Under the pieces are notes generated by a model that worked only from the letters and a program-made list of their open reading frames with translations, did no database searches and was not told where the DNA came from. DNA of 64,000 nt from Gemmatimonadota bacterium (GTDB lineage Bacteria > Gemmatimonadota > Gemmatimonadetes > Gemmatimonadales > GWC2-71-9). Below, piece after piece: positions 28,005 through 36,658 of the stretch. The position numbers were made by a program, and so were the translations under genes. The stretch is taken from positions 1-64,000 of the forward strand of contig QHUM01000039.1 of NCBI GenBank assembly GCA_003222135.1. The letters run 5' to 3'. The first letter of the stretch is position 1. Each line of letters opens with the position of its first letter.

Positions 28005-28201
28005 GTCCACGCCCCAAGGCGGAGCGGCGCAGCAACCAGCCGCTGCGCGAGTTGCTGGACGAGCTGCTCGTCCACTCGCGGGAGATCGCGCGGCGCGCCA
28101 GACAGATGACCGCGACGGAGCTCGACTATTCCCAGCAGCGGCTCGAATGGCTCGCCGACGAGGTGTGGCGCGTGGCGACAGGGGGGGCGGCACCCCACTA
28201 A
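28001..28201 (+). CDS. small hypothetical protein, 66 aa
   Basis: A 66-residue, strongly charged, helical protein. It begins with GTG overlapping the metallopeptidase stop and ends at TAA 28199-28201. The repeated Leu/Arg/Glu pattern ([20 protein letters not shown]) suggests a helical hairpin or coiled coil. No family was recognised. The coupling makes it likely to be real. Confidence 0.55.
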   Translation: MSPRPKAERRSNQPLRELLDELLVHSREIARRARQMTATELDYSQQRLEWLADEVWRVATGGAAPH

Positions 28202-28240
28202 CACCCGGAAACGTTCCAATTCCCGGCTTCCGGCACGCTC

Positions 28241-28349
28241 TTGACACCGGTCTACCCTGCGGGCAGGTTAGCTCCCCATCGATACGGTTCCGTAAGGAGC
28301 TACCCGCAAAGTCGGGACCGCGTGGTTCCTCTGACCCCCTCAGCCACGC
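28241..28349 (+). promoter_or_regulatory. fae promoter and inverted-repeat region
   Basis: TTGACA (28241-28246), 17 bases, then CAGGTT (28264-28269) is a plausible promoter; the -10 matches the GC-rich TAGGTT type. Around and after it are four inverted repeats: CCTG/CAGG (28256-28267), TAGCTCC/GGAGCTA (28269-28275 with 28296-28302, enclosing TACG/CGTA), CCCG/CGGG (28303-28316, loop CAAAGT) and GCGTGGTT/AGCCACGC (28320-28327 with 28342-28349). If transcription starts near 28276, the first two repeats would act as DNA operators and only the last two as RNA. An upstream start would make the whole set a structured leader. A GGGAGG ribosome site is at 28409-28414. Confidence 0.45.
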
Positions 28350-28419
28350 CGCTCTCAATACCGCATTCGTGACACCGGCAGCAGAATTTCGTGCACCCCA
28401 TCCGGATCGGGAGGTCGTT

Positions 28420-28935
28420 ATGGCAGCAGATTTCTTCATCGGCGAGTCGCTGGTAGGGGACGGAAACGAGGTCGCCCACATCGACCTGATCATCGGGTCG
28501 AAGGCGGGCCATGCGGGGCAGGCATTCGTCAACACGTTGTCGAACAACACCGACGGGTTCACCAAGCTGCTTGCCGTCGTCACGCCCAACCTGCCGGCCA
28601 AGCCGGATACGCTGCTCTTCAACAAGGTGACGATGAAGAATGCCACGCAGGCCGTCCAGATGTTCGGCCCGGCGCAGGCCGCGGTCGCGCGCGCGGTGGT
28701 CGACAGCGTGTCGTCGGGTGTGATCCCGCGCGACAAGGTGGACGACTACTGCATCCTGGTGGGCGTCTTCATCCACTGGCAGGCGAAGAACGACAAGAAG
28801 ATCTTCGACTTCAACTACCGCGCGGTGAAGGAATCGATCGAGCGGGCGCTGAAGGGCCAGCCTCGGATCGACGCGGTCATCTCGGGGGCCAAGACGGCCA
28901 CCCACCCGTTCGCGGGCGGGGCCGACAAGAGCTGA
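28420..28935 (+). CDS. fae: formaldehyde-activating enzyme
   Basis: Catalyses condensation of formaldehyde with tetrahydromethanopterin to methylene-H4MPT, the entry step of the pathway. The 171-residue protein has the family core [19 protein letters not shown] with the catalytic His (His20 here, His17 in Methylobacterium numbering), then [20 protein letters not shown] and a C-terminal [19 protein letters not shown]. The start has GGGAGG five bases upstream. It is first in the C1 island, with its own promoter region and a hairpin before mtdB, fitting the need for high Fae levels. Confidence 0.96.
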   Translation: MAADFFIGESLVGDGNEVAHIDLIIGSKAGHAGQAFVNTLSNNTDGFTKLLAVVTPNLPAKPDTLLFNKVTMKNATQAVQMFGPAQAAVARAVVDSVSSGVIPRDKVDDYCILVGVFIHWQAKNDKKIFDFNYRAVKESIERALKGQPRIDAVISGAKTATHPFAGGADKS

Positions 28936-28967
28936 CGCCCCGGCGGTCGTCGGAAGCGGTAGTCCGG

Positions 28968-28989
28968 GGGGCGGTGGCGTTGCCGCCCC
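28968..28989 (+). terminator. hairpin between fae and mtdB
   Basis: A 7-bp stem (GGGGCGG 28968-28974, CCGCCCC 28983-28989) with an 8-base loop, followed by a moderately T-containing stretch. It could terminate part of the transcription after fae or stabilise the fae message. There is no true T-run. Confidence 0.4.
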
Positions 28990-29032
28990 TCGACTGTTGT
29001 CTCCCTGTCCGAGCCTTGGAGCCCGACCCCTG

Positions 29033-29905
29033 ATGCGCAAGCTTCTGCTGCAGCTCGACACCTCGCGGCTGCCGAGCGTGTTCGACCGGGTGGTGGCGTA
29101 CGACGGCGGCGCCGACGAGGTGATGAGCTACGGCGGCATCGTCGAGGCGGACGTCCGCGACCTGGTGCACGGCTGCATCTTCACGCGTGGACCGAAAGAC
29201 CTGAAAAATACGGCCGGGTTCATCGGCGGGGCCGACATGGCGGCGGGGGAGCGGCTCCTCGCCGCGGCGCAGCAGGCGTTCTTCGGCCCGTTCCGCGTCT
29301 CGCTGATGCTGGACTCGAACGGCTCCAACACGACCGCCGTGGCCGCGGTGGAAAAGATGGTCCAGGCCGTGGGCGACGTGCGCGGCCAGCGCGTCCTGAT
29401 CATCGCGGGGACCGGACCCGTGGGGATCCGGGCGGCGGGTCTGTTCGCGCGAGCGGGAGCGGAAGTGGTCATCACGTCCCGCAAGCCCGAGGCGGGTGAG
29501 CGGGCGCGTGATCTGGTGGTGAAGCGGTTCGGCGGGACGGTGCGGGCGATTACGATGCCGGACGCGAGCGAGGCGATCCGCGCCTGCGAACGCGCCTCGT
29601 TGCTCCTCAACGCCGGTCCGGCCGGCGTCATGCTCGTGCCGAAGCAGGCGTGGGCCAACCGGCCCGGCCTCAAGGTGGTCGCCGACGTGAACGCCGTCCC
29701 CCCGCTCGGGATCGAAGGCCTCGACGTGATGGACGACGGCGTCACCAAGGACGGCGTGCGGTGTTTCGGGGCGCTCGCCATCGGCAACCTGAAGATGAAA
29801 CTGCACAAGGCGTGCATCGCGCGCCTGTTCGAGCGCAACGACCTCGTGCTGGACGCCGAGACGATCGCCGACGTCGCGCGGGAGTTGAGCGCGAAGCCCA
29901 AGTAG
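29033..29905 (+). CDS. mtdB: NAD(P)-dependent methylene-H4MPT dehydrogenase
   Basis: Oxidises methylene-H4MPT to methenyl-H4MPT. The 290-residue protein has an N-terminal substrate domain (KDLKNTAGFIGGADMAAGER) and a Rossmann segment (VLIIAGTGPVGIRAAGLFAR), plus a conserved C-terminal VRCFGALAIGNLKMKLHKA. MtdB rather than MtdA is preferred because the gene sits between fae and the fhc/mch genes and no tetrahydrofolate genes are near. ATG at 29033 is chosen, with TTGGAG upstream; 28997 would add an unrelated extension. Confidence 0.92.
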   Translation: MRKLLLQLDTSRLPSVFDRVVAYDGGADEVMSYGGIVEADVRDLVHGCIFTRGPKDLKNTAGFIGGADMAAGERLLAAAQQAFFGPFRVSLMLDSNGSNTTAVAAVEKMVQAVGDVRGQRVLIIAGTGPVGIRAAGLFARAGAEVVITSRKPEAGERARDLVVKRFGGTVRAITMPDASEAIRACERASLLLNAGPAGVMLVPKQAWANRPGLKVVADVNAVPPLGIEGLDVMDDGVTKDGVRCFGALAIGNLKMKLHKACIARLFERNDLVLDAETIADVARELSAKPK

Positions 29906-29910
29906 GGCGC

Positions 29911-30996
29911 ATGCCCCGCGTGATCGGGATCGACCCGGGGACGCTCACCATCGACCTGTGCGGGCTCGAGCATGGCAGCGTGTTCCTGGACCGCTCCATC
30001 CCCACCGCCGAGGCCCTCGCGGACCCCGCCGGGTTTGTGGGTCTGTTGGCGGCGGCGGGGCCCCTCGACTGCATCGCCGGTCCGTCCGGCTACGGTCTCC
30101 CGCTCACCCCCGCGCGACAGGCGACCGAGGAGGACCTGCGGCTCGCCTTCCTCGCCGCGGAGGGGGAGCCCGGGGGGATCGGCGGTCTGCGGGCCCTGGC
30201 CCGGGCGCTCGGCAACTCGGGGCTGCCCGTCTTCTTCACGCCGGGCGTGATCCACCTGCCCTCGGTGCCGGCGCATCGCAAGGTGAATCGCGTGGACATG
30301 GGCACGGCCGACAAGGTCTGCGCGGCGGCACTGGCCATCGAGGAGCAGTCGCGCCGCAGCGGCCGGTCGCTGCGCGACGTGTCGCTGCTGCTGCTCGAGC
30401 TCGGGGGCGCGTTCACGGCGGCGCTCGCCGTGGCCGAGGGACAGATCGTGGACGGCGTCGGAGGATCGGCCGGTCCGCTCGGCTTTCGCGCGCCCGGCGC
30501 GCTCGACGGGGAAGTCGCCTTTCTCGCCGGCTCCGTATCCAAGTCGCTGCTGTTCGGCGGCGGCGCGGCAGCGGTCGCCGGGTGGGACGGCGGGCCCGCG
30601 TCCCCCGACGCGCTCGGCAACCCCCGCACGGCCCGCGAGCAGATCGCGCTAGACGCCTTCGTCGAGGGCGCCGTGAAAGCGGCGCGGTTCCTGCGCGCCA
30701 GTGTGCCGGCACCGCGCGAGATCGTGCTGTCGGGACGGCTGGCGCGGGTGGAGGGAGTGCGCCGGGCCATCACCCAACGACTCGAAGGTATCTCCCCCGT
30801 GCGGCTGCTCGAGGGATTCGCGGCGCAGGCCAAGCAAGGCGCGCAGGGCGCCGCGCTCATCGCTGACGGGCTGTCGGGCGGTCGGCACCGCGAGCTCGTC
30901 ACGGCACTCGGCCTGCGCGAGGCGCGGGGGACGGTGCTGGATCATCTCTACGTGATTTCCCGCGAGCAAGCGCGGCGGCGCCTCGGGCTCGAATGA
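29911..30996 (+). CDS. DUF1464-family ASKHA kinase-like protein
   Basis: A 361-residue protein of the DUF1464 group, related to sugar and butyrate kinases. It starts VIGIDPGTLTIDLCGLE, a phosphate-binding motif of actin-like ATPases. A central VNRVDMGTADKVCAAALAIE and LLLLELGGAFTAALAV follow, then a C-terminal EIVLSGRLARVEGVRRAI. Homologues occur in methanogens and in H4MPT-using bacteria, but I know of no proven reaction. It lies 5 bases after mtdB and overlaps the ATP-grasp gene. A kinase step in methanofuran or H4MPT synthesis is a reasonable but untested idea. Confidence 0.72.
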   Translation: MPRVIGIDPGTLTIDLCGLEHGSVFLDRSIPTAEALADPAGFVGLLAAAGPLDCIAGPSGYGLPLTPARQATEEDLRLAFLAAEGEPGGIGGLRALARALGNSGLPVFFTPGVIHLPSVPAHRKVNRVDMGTADKVCAAALAIEEQSRRSGRSLRDVSLLLLELGGAFTAALAVAEGQIVDGVGGSAGPLGFRAPGALDGEVAFLAGSVSKSLLFGGGAAAVAGWDGGPASPDALGNPRTAREQIALDAFVEGAVKAARFLRASVPAPREIVLSGRLARVEGVRRAITQRLEGISPVRLLEGFAAQAKQGAQGAALIADGLSGGRHRELVTALGLREARGTVLDHLYVISREQARRRLGLE

Positions 30997-32132
30997 TGCC
31001 GACGCGCGTGCTCATCGCGGGCGTGTCGACCCGCGGCTTCGCCGAATCGGCCGCGCGGGCGGGATATGAGGTGATCGCGGTGGATGGGTTCGGGGATCTC
31101 GATCTGCGCGCGTGCGCCCGGGCGGTGCTGGTCGCGCGAACGGTGGACCAAGGGGGCGATCGCTTCAGCGTGCCCGCCGCGCTGCGGGCCGCGCGCGGCG
31201 TCGCCTGCGAGGCGGTCTGCTACGTGGCGAGCTTCGAGAACCATCCCGACGCGGTGGGCGCGCTGGCGCGCCGCGGCGCATTGTGGGGCAACCCGCCCGC
31301 CGTGCTGCGGCGCGTGCGAGACCCCGTGCGACTCGCCCGCGCGCTCACCGCCCAGGGGCTCCCGGCGCCGGCGGTCCGCCTCAGCGCTCCCCGCACGCCG
31401 GCAAGGACTCGCTGGCTCTTGAAACCGCGTGCCTCGGGCGGCGGCAGCGGGATTACGCGGTGGCGGGGCCGGCGGGTCCCGGTCGGGAACTATCTGCAAC
31501 AGTGGATCGCGGGCGTGCCCGGCTCGATCGTATTCGCGGCCGACGGGCGGCGCGCGGTGCCGCTCGGTGTCTCGGGCCTCCTGGCAGGCGAGCGGGCGTT
31601 CGGCGCCGGCTCCTTCCGGTATTGCGGGAACATCCTGGGCGGGGCGGACGCCCGCCTGGTCGACATCGCCGGCCGGATCGCCGCTGCGGTGACCCGCGAG
31701 TTCCGCCTCGTGGGAGTCAACGGGATCGACTTCGTGGTGCGCGGTGGCGTGCCGTACCCGCTCGAGGTGAATCCGCGATACACGGCCGCCCTCGAGCTGG
31801 TCGAGCGAGCGCACGGTCTTGGGATCTTCGAGACTCACGCGCGCGCCTGCGCCGGCGAGTTGCCGGACGCTCCGCTGCACCGGCGGACAGCCGTGATCGG
31901 CAAGGCGATTGTCTATGCGCGGCGCAACGTCGTGATCGGCGACACGAGCGGCTGGCTCGAGGACGAGAGCGTACGCGACATCCCCTCGCCCGGTCAACGG
32001 ATCGGCCGGGGGCACCCGGTATGCACCGTCTTCGCTCACGCCCCGAACCCAGCCGCCTGTCACACGGCGCTCGTGCGCCGGGCTCGCTCGGTGTACCACG
32101 AGATCGAAGCGCGCGAGCGGCGGATCGCATGA
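30993..32132 (+). CDS. ATP-grasp ligase in H4MPT cluster
   Basis: A 379-residue ATP-grasp-type protein. WLLKPRASGGGSGITRW is the nucleotide-binding loop, and RLVGVNGIDFVVRGGVPYPL followed by EVNPRYTAALELVE carries the metal and catalytic part. Such ligases in C1 clusters are thought to act in cofactor synthesis; glutamylation of a methanofuran precursor (MfnD-like role) is one candidate. Its start overlaps the DUF1464 stop and its end overlaps fhcB, so it is central to the operon. The substrate is inferred only from context. Confidence 0.7.
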   Translation: MMPTRVLIAGVSTRGFAESAARAGYEVIAVDGFGDLDLRACARAVLVARTVDQGGDRFSVPAALRAARGVACEAVCYVASFENHPDAVGALARRGALWGNPPAVLRRVRDPVRLARALTAQGLPAPAVRLSAPRTPARTRWLLKPRASGGGSGITRWRGRRVPVGNYLQQWIAGVPGSIVFAADGRRAVPLGVSGLLAGERAFGAGSFRYCGNILGGADARLVDIAGRIAAAVTREFRLVGVNGIDFVVRGGVPYPLEVNPRYTAALELVERAHGLGIFETHARACAGELPDAPLHRRTAVIGKAIVYARRNVVIGDTSGWLEDESVRDIPSPGQRIGRGHPVCTVFAHAPNPAACHTALVRRARSVYHEIEARERRIA

Positions 32133-33379
32133 GCCCCGCCGCCAGAACCGTGGAGCACGTCACCTGCCTCGGCTGCGGGTGCGCCTGCGACGACATCGCC
32201 GTCGTCGTGAAGCAGGATCGCATCGCCGAAACTCGGAACGCATGCGCGCTGGGCACCGCCTGGTTCGGCGACGGACGGATCCCGCAGGACGCCCGCGTGA
32301 ACGGCCGCACGACGTCGCTCGAGCAGGCGCTCGGCGAAGCAGCGCGGACCCTGGAGGCCGCGAAACGCCCGCTCGTCTATCTCGCCGCCGACCTGTCGTG
32401 CGAAGCGCAGCGCGAGGCCGTGGCGCTGAGCGATCGTCTGAGCGCCATGCTCGACAGCCTGACCGGCGCGGCCGCCGCCGGGGTGCTCGCAGCCCAACGG
32501 CGCGGCCGCGCCGGAGCCACACTGGGCGAGATCCGTCAGCGGGCCGATGTGATCGTGTTTTGGGGAGTCGACCCGGCCGAACGCTACCCGCGCTTCGCCG
32601 CCCGCTACGCGGTCGAGCCCCGGGGTCTCGCGACGCCGCGAGGCCGCGCCAGCCGTACGGTGATCGCCGTGGACGTGGGCGCCGGCCGCGGGCCCGCCGA
32701 CGCCGACGCGCGCGTCGCGATCGCCGTGGGCGACGAAGTCGACGCGCTCGGCGTCATGCGCGCGACGGTGCAGGGCCGGGTGGCGAGCGACGAAGCCCGG
32801 TTTCGTGGCTCGCCCGAGCTCGCTCGCCGGATGAGCGAGGGCCGCTACGTGACGCTCGTCGCGGACGGAGAGCCGGGCACCGCCCCGGGCGACCCGGACC
32901 GCGCCGAGGCGCTCGTGACCCTCGCGCAGGCCCTCAACGGACCTACCCGCTGCGCGCTGGTCGTGCTGCGCGGCGGAGGAAACCGCTCGGGCGCGGACGC
33001 GGTGGTCACCTGGCAGACGGGGTTTCCGTTCGCGGTGGACTTTGCACCCGGGTTTCCGACCTACCGGCCCCATGCCGGCGCGGCGGCGCTGCTCGCGACC
33101 GGTGAGATCGACGCCGCACTCGTGATCGGCTCGCCGGCGAGCATCCCCGAGCCGCTGGTCAGAGGGCTGGCGGGGTTGCCGAGCGTCGCCATCGGGCCGC
33201 GGGCGAGCACCGCGACGTTCCAGCCCGCCGTGGCCGTGGACACGGGCGTCGCCGGAATCCACGAGGGGGGCATGGCGTTCCGGATGGACGACGTCCCCCT
33301 GCCGCTGCGACCCCCGCTCGCCGGCCCACCCACGGCGGCTGGCGCGCTGCGCTCGTTGCGCGAGCGGCTCGGCGCTTGA
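32129..33379 (+). CDS. fhcB: formyltransferase/hydrolase complex subunit B
   Basis: Subunit related to FwdB/FmdB of formylmethanofuran dehydrogenase. In bacteria it belongs to the Fhc complex, which transfers the formyl group to methanofuran and releases formate. The 416-residue protein has a Cys-rich N-terminus (CLGCGCACDD) and DVIVFWGVDPAERYPRFAAR. The C-terminal part (GVAGIHEGGMAFRMDDVPLP) is conserved in FhcB. The start overlaps the ATP-grasp stop (ATGA). No downstream iron-sulphur subunits are present, as expected for a hydrolytic complex. Confidence 0.88.
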   Translation: MSPAARTVEHVTCLGCGCACDDIAVVVKQDRIAETRNACALGTAWFGDGRIPQDARVNGRTTSLEQALGEAARTLEAAKRPLVYLAADLSCEAQREAVALSDRLSAMLDSLTGAAAAGVLAAQRRGRAGATLGEIRQRADVIVFWGVDPAERYPRFAARYAVEPRGLATPRGRASRTVIAVDVGAGRGPADADARVAIAVGDEVDALGVMRATVQGRVASDEARFRGSPELARRMSEGRYVTLVADGEPGTAPGDPDRAEALVTLAQALNGPTRCALVVLRGGGNRSGADAVVTWQTGFPFAVDFAPGFPTYRPHAGAAALLATGEIDAALVIGSPASIPEPLVRGLAGLPSVAIGPRASTATFQPAVAVDTGVAGIHEGGMAFRMDDVPLPLRPPLAGPPTAAGALRSLRERLGA

Positions 33380-35010
33380 GCGCTGCTCCGCAGCTCCGCG
33401 TCAGCGGCGGCACGGTGTACGATCCCGCGAACGGCGTGGACGGCCAGGTGCGCGACGTGTGCATCGAGGGTGACCGCATCGTCGCCGACCTTCCCGCCAG
33501 CGCCCCACGACTGGACGCCCGGGGCATGATCGTGATGCCGGGCGGCGTCGATATCCACGCGCACATCGCCGGTTCGAGCGTCAACCAGGGCCGCCGGCTG
33601 CTTCCGGAAGAGCACGTCGCGGATCCCGTGCCCGCGCCGCGTCTCGCCGACGGGGCCACGGCTCGCTCAGGGACGGGCGGCACGATTCCGAGCACGTTCA
33701 CCACCGGGTACCGCTACGCCGGGCTCGGTTACACCACCGTGATGGAGGCGGCGGTCGCCCCGCTCGCGGCCCGGCAAGCCCACGCCGAGCTGGACGACAC
33801 GCCGATCATCGATGCGGGCTGTTTCGTGCTGCTCGGCAACGACGACTACCTGCTGCGCCAGCTCGCGGCGGGCGAGTCGACACGCGCGCGCGAGTACGCC
33901 GCATGGCTCCTCGGCGTGACGCGGGCCTATGCGATCAAGCTCGTGAACCCGGGAGGCGTCGCGCGCTGGAAGACCGGGGGCGCCGAGCGCAACGTGAGCG
34001 GGATCGATGATCCGGTCGGGTCGAGCAGCGTGACGCCGCGCAAGATCCTCGAGGCGCTGGCCGGCGCCGCCAACACCCTCGGGCTGCCGCACCCGGTGCA
34101 CATCCACTGCAACAACCTGGGCCAGCCGGGGAACGTTGCGACCACGCTCGCGACCATGCGCGCGCTGGCCGGGCAGCGCGCGCACTTCACGCATCTCCAG
34201 TTCCACAGCTATGGCGGGGAGCGGGGGAAAGGGTGGACGTCGGCCGCGCGACACGTGATCGAGCACGTGAACGCGCATCCGGAAGTGAGCGTGGACGTCG
34301 GCCAGGTGATGTTCGGTCCTGCGACGACGGTCACCGCCGACAGTCCCGTCGAGTACCTGCTGCACGCGAGCACGGGACGCAAGTGGGTGAACCTGGATAT
34401 CGAGCTCGAGACCGGATGCGGGATCGTCCCGTACTCGTACAAGGAGACGGCCGCGGTGGCGGCGCTGCAGTGGGCGGTCGGGTTGGAGTTGTTCCTGCTG
34501 GCGCGCGATCCCTGGCGGGTCGTGCTCTCGACCGATCACCCGAATGGCGGCTCGTTTCTCTCGTACCCGCGGCTCATCCGGCTGCTGATGGACCGGGCGT
34601 ATCGCGACGAGCAGCTGAAGCGGGTGAACCAAAAAATGCTCGCGGGGAGCGCCCTGCGCGACGGGCTGGCGCGCGAATACACGCTCTCCGAGATCGCGGT
34701 CGTCACGCGCGCGGGCCCGGCGCGCCTGCTCGGCCTGAAGAACAAAGGGCACCTGGGCACGGGCGCGGACGCCGACGTGAGCATCTACGCCAACGACCCG
34801 GACCGCGCGCAGATGTTCGCGACGCCGCGGCACGTGATCAAAGGGGGCGCCGTCGTGGTGGAGGACGGCCAGCTGCGGCGGGCGCCCGCGGGGCGGCGGC
34901 TCGTGGTGCGACCCGAATACGATCCCGCCGTCACGCGCGACCTGCAACGCTTCTTCGACGACTACGCCTGCGTGGCGTTCGCGAACTACGGCGCGGAGCC
35001 GGTGGCGTGA
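33376..35010 (+). CDS. fhcA: formyltransferase/hydrolase complex subunit A
   Basis: The metal-dependent amidohydrolase subunit that hydrolyses formylmethanofuran to formate. At 544 residues it has family length. VMPGGVDIHAHIAGSSVN gives the HxH metal site, AYAIKLVNPGGV the bridging Lys, then HCNNLG, HFTHLQFHSY and STDHPNGGSF the other ligands. It begins with a rare TTG overlapping the fhcB stop (TTGA). The order B-A-D-C is the one commonly seen in bacteria with this pathway. Confidence 0.95.
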   Translation: MSAAPQLRVSGGTVYDPANGVDGQVRDVCIEGDRIVADLPASAPRLDARGMIVMPGGVDIHAHIAGSSVNQGRRLLPEEHVADPVPAPRLADGATARSGTGGTIPSTFTTGYRYAGLGYTTVMEAAVAPLAARQAHAELDDTPIIDAGCFVLLGNDDYLLRQLAAGESTRAREYAAWLLGVTRAYAIKLVNPGGVARWKTGGAERNVSGIDDPVGSSSVTPRKILEALAGAANTLGLPHPVHIHCNNLGQPGNVATTLATMRALAGQRAHFTHLQFHSYGGERGKGWTSAARHVIEHVNAHPEVSVDVGQVMFGPATTVTADSPVEYLLHASTGRKWVNLDIELETGCGIVPYSYKETAAVAALQWAVGLELFLLARDPWRVVLSTDHPNGGSFLSYPRLIRLLMDRAYRDEQLKRVNQKMLAGSALRDGLAREYTLSEIAVVTRAGPARLLGLKNKGHLGTGADADVSIYANDPDRAQMFATPRHVIKGGAVVVEDGQLRRAPAGRRLVVRPEYDPAVTRDLQRFFDDYACVAFANYGAEPVA

Positions 35011-35897
35011 AGATCGAGGGCGTGACCATCGAGGACACATTCGCCGAAGCGTTCACGATGCGGGTCGCGCGGCTGATCATCACCGGGCGGAACGCGAAGT
35101 GGGCGAGAGAGGCCGCCGTCAAGCTCACGGGCTTCGCCACATCGGTGATCGGCTGCAAGTGCGAGGCGGGGATCGAGCGTGAGCTCACCGGGGACGAGAC
35201 CCCCGACGGGCGGCCGGGCGTGAGCGTACTGTTTCTGACGCTGGACAAGGAAAGCCTCCCAGAGCAGCTGATCGTCCGGATCGGCCAGACGGTGCTCACC
35301 TGCCCCACCACGGCCTGCTTCGACGGCCTCACGCTGGCGCCCGACCGGCTGGCGGTGGGCAAGGCGCTTCGGGTGTTCGGCGACGGATTCCAGGCGAGCA
35401 AGGTGATCGGGGGCAAGCGCTACTGGCGTCTGCCCGTCATGGAGGGAGAGTTCCTGGTCGAGGAGACGTTCGGCATGCAGAAGGGGGTCGGGGGCGGGAA
35501 TTTTCTGATCCTGGCGGAAAACGCCGACGCGGCGCTCGCCGCAGCCGAGGCCGCCGTCGTCGCCATGACGAACTTGCCGGGGGTGATCCTCCCGTTCCCC
35601 GGCGGCGTGGTGCGGAGTGGGAGCAAGGTCGGCTCGAAGCGCTACAAGAACATGATTGCCACGACGAACGACCCCTTCGACCCCACGCTGCGCGCGATCA
35701 CCGCGTCACAGGTCCCAGTGGGGGTCAACAGCGTGCTCGAGATCGTGCTCGACGGCACCGACGCCCCAGCGATCGAGGCGGCGATGCGCGTCGGGATCCG
35801 CGCCGCGTGCCGACCCGGCGTCGTGGCGATCACGGCGGGGAACTACGGCGGCAAGCTGGGGCCGCATCACTTTCATCTCCGGAAGATTCTGGCATGA
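35007..35897 (+). CDS. fhcD: formylmethanofuran-H4MPT formyltransferase
   Basis: Transfers the formyl group between formyl-H4MPT and methanofuran (Ftr homologue). The 296-residue protein has VTIEDTFAEAFTMRVARLII at the N-terminus and GFATSVIGCKCEAGIE, TCPTTACFDGL, and a C-terminal GVVAITAGNYGGKLGPHHFH segment, all typical. It starts with GTG overlapping the fhcA stop and is followed by fhcC with a four-base overlap. Confidence 0.95.
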   Translation: MKIEGVTIEDTFAEAFTMRVARLIITGRNAKWAREAAVKLTGFATSVIGCKCEAGIERELTGDETPDGRPGVSVLFLTLDKESLPEQLIVRIGQTVLTCPTTACFDGLTLAPDRLAVGKALRVFGDGFQASKVIGGKRYWRLPVMEGEFLVEETFGMQKGVGGGNFLILAENADAALAAAEAAVVAMTNLPGVILPFPGGVVRSGSKVGSKRYKNMIATTNDPFDPTLRAITASQVPVGVNSVLEIVLDGTDAPAIEAAMRVGIRAACRPGVVAITAGNYGGKLGPHHFHLRKILA

Positions 35898-36658
35898 GCG
35901 ACGCCGTGGTGCTGACGCTCGCCACCGCCCCGACGCGCCCGCTCGTCGCGGACTGCATCGCGGCCGACCGTTTCACATCACTCGGCGCCCGCGACATCGG
36001 GCAGTTGCCCGTGACGCACGGGGGGCGGCGCGCGCGATTGGGTGACTTCTTCACGGTGACGGGCGAGCGCTCGGCCACGCTGCGCATCGCCGGCGACCTG
36101 ACGAAGGTCGAGGGCATCGGTGCCGGCATGGCCGGGGGCGATCTGGTCGTCGACGGCAGCGTGGGGCGCGACCTCGGCCGCGCGATGGCGGGCGGCCGCA
36201 TCGACGTGCATGGGAGCGCCGGGGAGAATGCGGGCGGTGCGCTCCCGGGAGCCGCCCGCGGCATGACGGGTGGAGAGATCGTCATTCGGGGCGGCGCGGG
36301 CGCCCAGGCGGGCGCCGCTGCGCGGCGCGGGCTGATCGTGGTGACGGGTGACGCGGGACCGCAGGCGGGGAGAGGGATGATCGCCGGGACGGTGCTGGTG
36401 TTCGGCCGGGCCGCCGCGGGCGCGGGCCGCTTCCTCAAGCGCGGCTCGATCGTCGCGCTCGGCGCGATCGACCGCCCGGCGACGTTCCGCTACGCTTGCA
36501 CCTACCGTCCGCCGCACCTCCCGCTGCTGTTCCGCTACCTGCGCACCCGCTACGGGCTCGCGATGGGAGACCCGCAGATCACGGGTCGGTACGAACGCTA
36601 TTCGGGCGACCTGGCCGAGCTCGGCAAGGGCGAGATCCTGCAATGGGTGGCGGAATGA
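35894..36658 (+). CDS. fhcC: formyltransferase/hydrolase complex subunit C
   Basis: Subunit C of the Fhc complex, 254 residues. It carries a GXGXG-type beta-helix as in the C-terminal domain of glutamate synthase alpha, visible as runs such as GAGMAGGDLVVDGSVGRDLG and GAARGMTGGEIVIRGGAG. The C-terminal YERYSGDLAELGKGEILQW is conserved in FhcC. Overlaps fhcD and mch by ATGA. Confidence 0.92.
   Translation: MSDAVVLTLATAPTRPLVADCIAADRFTSLGARDIGQLPVTHGGRRARLGDFFTVTGERSATLRIAGDLTKVEGIGAGMAGGDLVVDGSVGRDLGRAMAGGRIDVHGSAGENAGGALPGAARGMTGGEIVIRGGAGAQAGAAARRGLIVVTGDAGPQAGRGMIAGTVLVFGRAAAGAGRFLKRGSIVALGAIDRPATFRYACTYRPPHLPLLFRYLRTRYGLAMGDPQITGRYERYSGDLAELGKGEILQWVAE

Noticed and set aside
28256..28349. 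Possible class I c-di-GMP riboswitch upstream of fae, suggested by CGCAAAG
   Set aside because: Only that heptamer agrees; the GGGCAAACC part and the tetraloop-receptor stem of that class are not seen.
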